Shown here: positions 61,562-64,000 of the stretch, piece by piece | Numbering within the stretch: position 1 is the stretch's first letter | Layout of the letters: each line of letters opens with the position of its first letter | Assembly: GCA_023333565.1 (NCBI GenBank) | Contig: JAJKFH010004053.1 | Coordinates: 3,844,001 to 3,908,000, forward strand | Reading direction: 5' to 3' | Length of the DNA stretch: 64,000 nt | Origin: Puffinus mauretanicus | Taxonomy: Eukaryota > Chordata > Aves > Procellariiformes > Procellariidae | Program-made: the position numbers and the translations under genes | Notes under the pieces: model-generated | What the model saw: only the letters and a program-made list of their open reading frames with translations | Databases searched by the model: none | What the model was told of the DNA's origin: nothing

Positions 61562-63269
61562 TGATTGCATGCAGAGTTTCACTATCGAATATGGACCATT
61601 CATTGTTTGCAAACTACCTATTAAGCAGGCATTTTCATGAAGAAGTTCAACAAATAATTTCAAATTATGGAAAAAAATTACTCCACCTTGTCACAAAAAT
61701 TTCCTGGTAGGGAGACATCAATCTTTAACAAATAAGTTTTCTCAAATGATTTGCTCAGATACGTAGGGGTGATTTCAGATTATTAAAACTGAGTATGCTT
61801 CCCATACCAGGTTTCTTATTGCCTTTTTCTGCTTTGATTATCAAGATGACAGAGCTCTCAACTGCAAAAGATATAGTGGCTGATGGAGCACAACAGCAGA
61901 CAGTCTTGTTGTACAAGATGTAAAAGACACCAAGCTTCTCGCAGCAGAATCTTGACTTTGGTTCCCAGTCACTTCAGGAAAAAGGAACTGAATCCACTTC
62001 ATCATAGAAGTATCAGTATGTTTATTTTATTGCATTTCTTACAGACTGGCAATTCAACAAAGTTTCATCTGTATACAGAATTGGATCCATTTAACTAGAA
62101 ATTTATTGCATACAGCAAAGAATGGCAAGTAAGTGTAAAGTGCATTAAATTTCAAAGTAATAATTACATACACTAAACCCAGATCTCCACCAGCGCAGCT
62201 CCACTGATGACAATATTGCTTCAGATTTACAGCTGCGCGGGATCAGAACCAGACCGGGGCTGGTTTAATTCTGCAGCGTCATACAGTCCTTAGGCGGGTA
62301 ACCGTGAGCAAGGGGCAAGTTAGACAGTTAAGGGAGTCAGGTCAGCTCCTTGGGAAGGTGGGGACAATGAACATTTTCAACTGAAAGGGTTAATGTTTCC
62401 ATGCCCATGTACTATCAACAATTTCATTAGCTTGTTTTCATTTCTTTTTTTGTTTTCGTTCCCTTCTAATGTTGTTGTTCATTTTCAGATTCCATTTTTA
62501 ATATTTTTAATTCAGTTTTAATATCCTCCACAGGAATTTAAAAACAATCTACTCTTTAAAAAGTAATTGTGGCATTTGTTATTCCATAAAAATACATTTT
62601 ACATTTTCAGATCCAATTTTGTGAAGTAATTGGATAATAAATGAATAATGAAAACAACAAGACCCTTATTAACTTTTTTGCCATTAAACTGACTTAACAT
62701 TTTAGAAAGAACAATAACTTTTCCAATAATGTTCCAGAATAGTGATTACAATTATAATGCAACAAAATAAATGTATAAAATTATGCTGTCTTTCTTGGAT
62801 GGTAGGATGGAAATTTGTAATTATTTACTTTTTCCCCAAGCAGCATAAATATTGCCAGCATTTCTCTCCAAGAAGGGACTGTGCCCCTTCCCACTGTAAG
62901 GAACACAAACCATCACCTAAGCATTAATAAGGATGATCACTCAGCAGCGCTGCCAGTCAGTCCCGCTGCACCGAACCTCCCTCTCCTGAGCAAGCAGACG
63001 AAGAATCCGTCAGTACTCTGGGTGCCTGCTCTGGGTTCAGCCCGGGACACAGCTGGTAAATCCAAACCCCTCACCCATTTCCGTGTCTGGAGGAAGGCCC
63101 CATAAGAGCTCAGGAGATGCTACCAGCTCAGCAGTGCTTCAGCAGCATCCCCGTACCAAGCGCAAAGGGCAGCCTTTCCCCAGGTTCCCTGGAGCCAGCC
63201 CGGGGCAAGAGGAGATGCTGGAAGTGCTGTGGGGAACCTGCCTCCTCCACCACTCTCCTTCTAATGAAG

Positions 63270-63560
63270 ATCCCCCGCGCAGGCGCTTGGCCTGAGCCGG
63301 GCTGAGAGCCATGGCATGGCAGGGCTCTCGGTGCCCAGGGGAGCCTGGCCGGACGATACTGCGGGACACAGGTGCTCCTGCCCAAGCATAGATGTAAGCA
63401 GAGCGATCCCGCAGCCTCGTGACCCCCCACTCCGATTAATACAGCTTATTGTGACGGGCCCGCTCCTGGCCGGGGCCGGGAGAGCCTCGTCCGGTGCAGA
63501 ACAGAGCAGCCCTGCCCAGGAGGGGCTGACGCCGCTTCACGTACCCAGAGAATTGTCCGC
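63270..63560. promoter_or_regulatory. Weak CpG-rich patch
   Basis: About 15 CpG dinucleotides fall in roughly 200 bp at 63,360-63,560 by hand count, well above the surrounding AT-rich DNA. No codon-position bias, TATA box or splice-site pair was apparent. It could be a small CpG island, possibly serving a promoter beyond the window's right edge, or just a GC-rich segment. Confidence 0.35.
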
Positions 63561-64000
63561 AGGTGGGACCTGGGAACATACTGCTCTCTGATTAGGCCCA
63601 GCCCTTTACACCGTCCAAAGTACCACTTTGGCACCTCACACTGCTTTACAACTTATTCAGGCCTGTCAGTCCATCATCCCGATCACCTAATGCTCCCTCC
63701 TTACATTCAAAAAATCCAGGTGAAATCTGGACGCTGAGACGTGAGCAGCGCTGTGGAGCCCCGCATTACTTGTAACGACTTCCAACAAAACGTAAGTGGG
63801 TGCTCCGACCAAGTGCTGACTAAACTTTTCCCGTCGCCTAATCAGCTGGAAATCTATCAGTGCAAAATATCTTCTGGCTGAGTAAGAGCTATTTTTCAGC
63901 CCCCTTAAGCAGCCCAAGAAGACTGGGCTTCAGCCTGGTTTCTCATCCTGGTCCTCATCCCTCACACTGCAAATGCAGTTCAAGGAGAGGCTTTAAATGT

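Larger units (their letters stand above)
58295..64000. other. No gene recognised
   Basis: No identifiable exon, RNA gene or transposon. The AT-rich segment at about 60,480-62,730 has the look of constrained non-coding DNA (few repeats, many TAAT and ATAAA words), but this is only an impression without an alignment. It includes a 13-bp tandem duplication at 61,536-61,561. GC content rises from about 62,940 to the CpG-rich patch at 63,270-63,560. Confidence 0.5.

Noticed and set aside
63475..63500. 'gcctcgtccgg' reminiscent of part of a retroviral primer-binding region
   Set aside because: It does not match a tRNA 3' end properly, and no LTR pair, polypurine tract or gag/pol reading frame is present anywhere in the window.
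1..64000. CRISPR arrays, tRNA or rRNA genes, operons, integrons or other microbial systems
   Set aside because: No regularly spaced repeats, no cloverleaf-capable tRNA sequence, and no dense same-strand coding. The LINE content shows this is vertebrate DNA.

Overview
This window reads as vertebrate nuclear DNA, most likely from a bird. It has no dense coding, operons or prokaryotic signals. It does hold CR1-family LINE remnants, including a 1.28 kb copy at 57,011-58,294 whose 3' part matches the avian CR1 layout: short 3' octamer-type tail, 5' truncation and a FADD reverse transcriptase core. Much older CR1/L3-like and L2-like LINE fossils and one MIR-like tRNA-SINE fossil are also present, as expected in an amniote genome. 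I cannot name the species or locus. The window behaves like an intergenic or intronic interval.

Layout. 1-3.5 kb: nothing recognised. 3.5-4.65 kb: the MIR-like fossil, then a GC- and CpG-rich block. This block has an octamer motif, three consensus-like plus-strand splice donors and a roughly 235-bp stretch with strong codon-position periodicity, and is the best candidate in the window for a promoter or exon block. 4.65-11.8 kb: no gene seen, apart from one very weak exon candidate at 9.64 kb. 11.8-13.8 kb: a cluster of very old LINE debris, CR1/L3-like on plus followed by L2-like on minus. 13.8-22 kb: nothing recognised except a 9-bp inverted repeat carrying CCAAT boxes. 22.1-23.2 kb: an old CR1/L3-like copy on minus. 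24.0-25.3 kb: two 90-bp direct copies of an unidentified sequence, exactly 1,200 bp apart and 82% identical without gaps. 26.9-27.7 kb: a CR1 copy on minus ending in an AATC-type simple repeat. 28.3-28.8 kb: protein-like open frames on minus, interrupted, possibly a decayed gene piece. 28.9-38 kb: nothing recognised beyond short repeats and GC-rich patches. 38.0-38.4 kb: an old CR1/L3-like 3' end on plus. 47.2 kb: a short CR1 3' end on minus. 57.0-58.3 kb: the youngest-looking CR1 copy, on minus. 63.3-63.6 kb: a weaker CpG-rich patch.

No complete protein-coding gene, rRNA, tRNA, CRISPR array, endogenous retrovirus with recognisable LTRs or primer-binding site, or multi-gene system is supported. 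The LINE copies are all 5'-truncated and disrupted, so none can be an active element. The items most worth checking are the CpG/exon block at 3.6-4.65 kb, the 90-bp repeat pair, and the interrupted frames at 28.3-28.8 kb. I see no evidence for an undescribed multi-component system.
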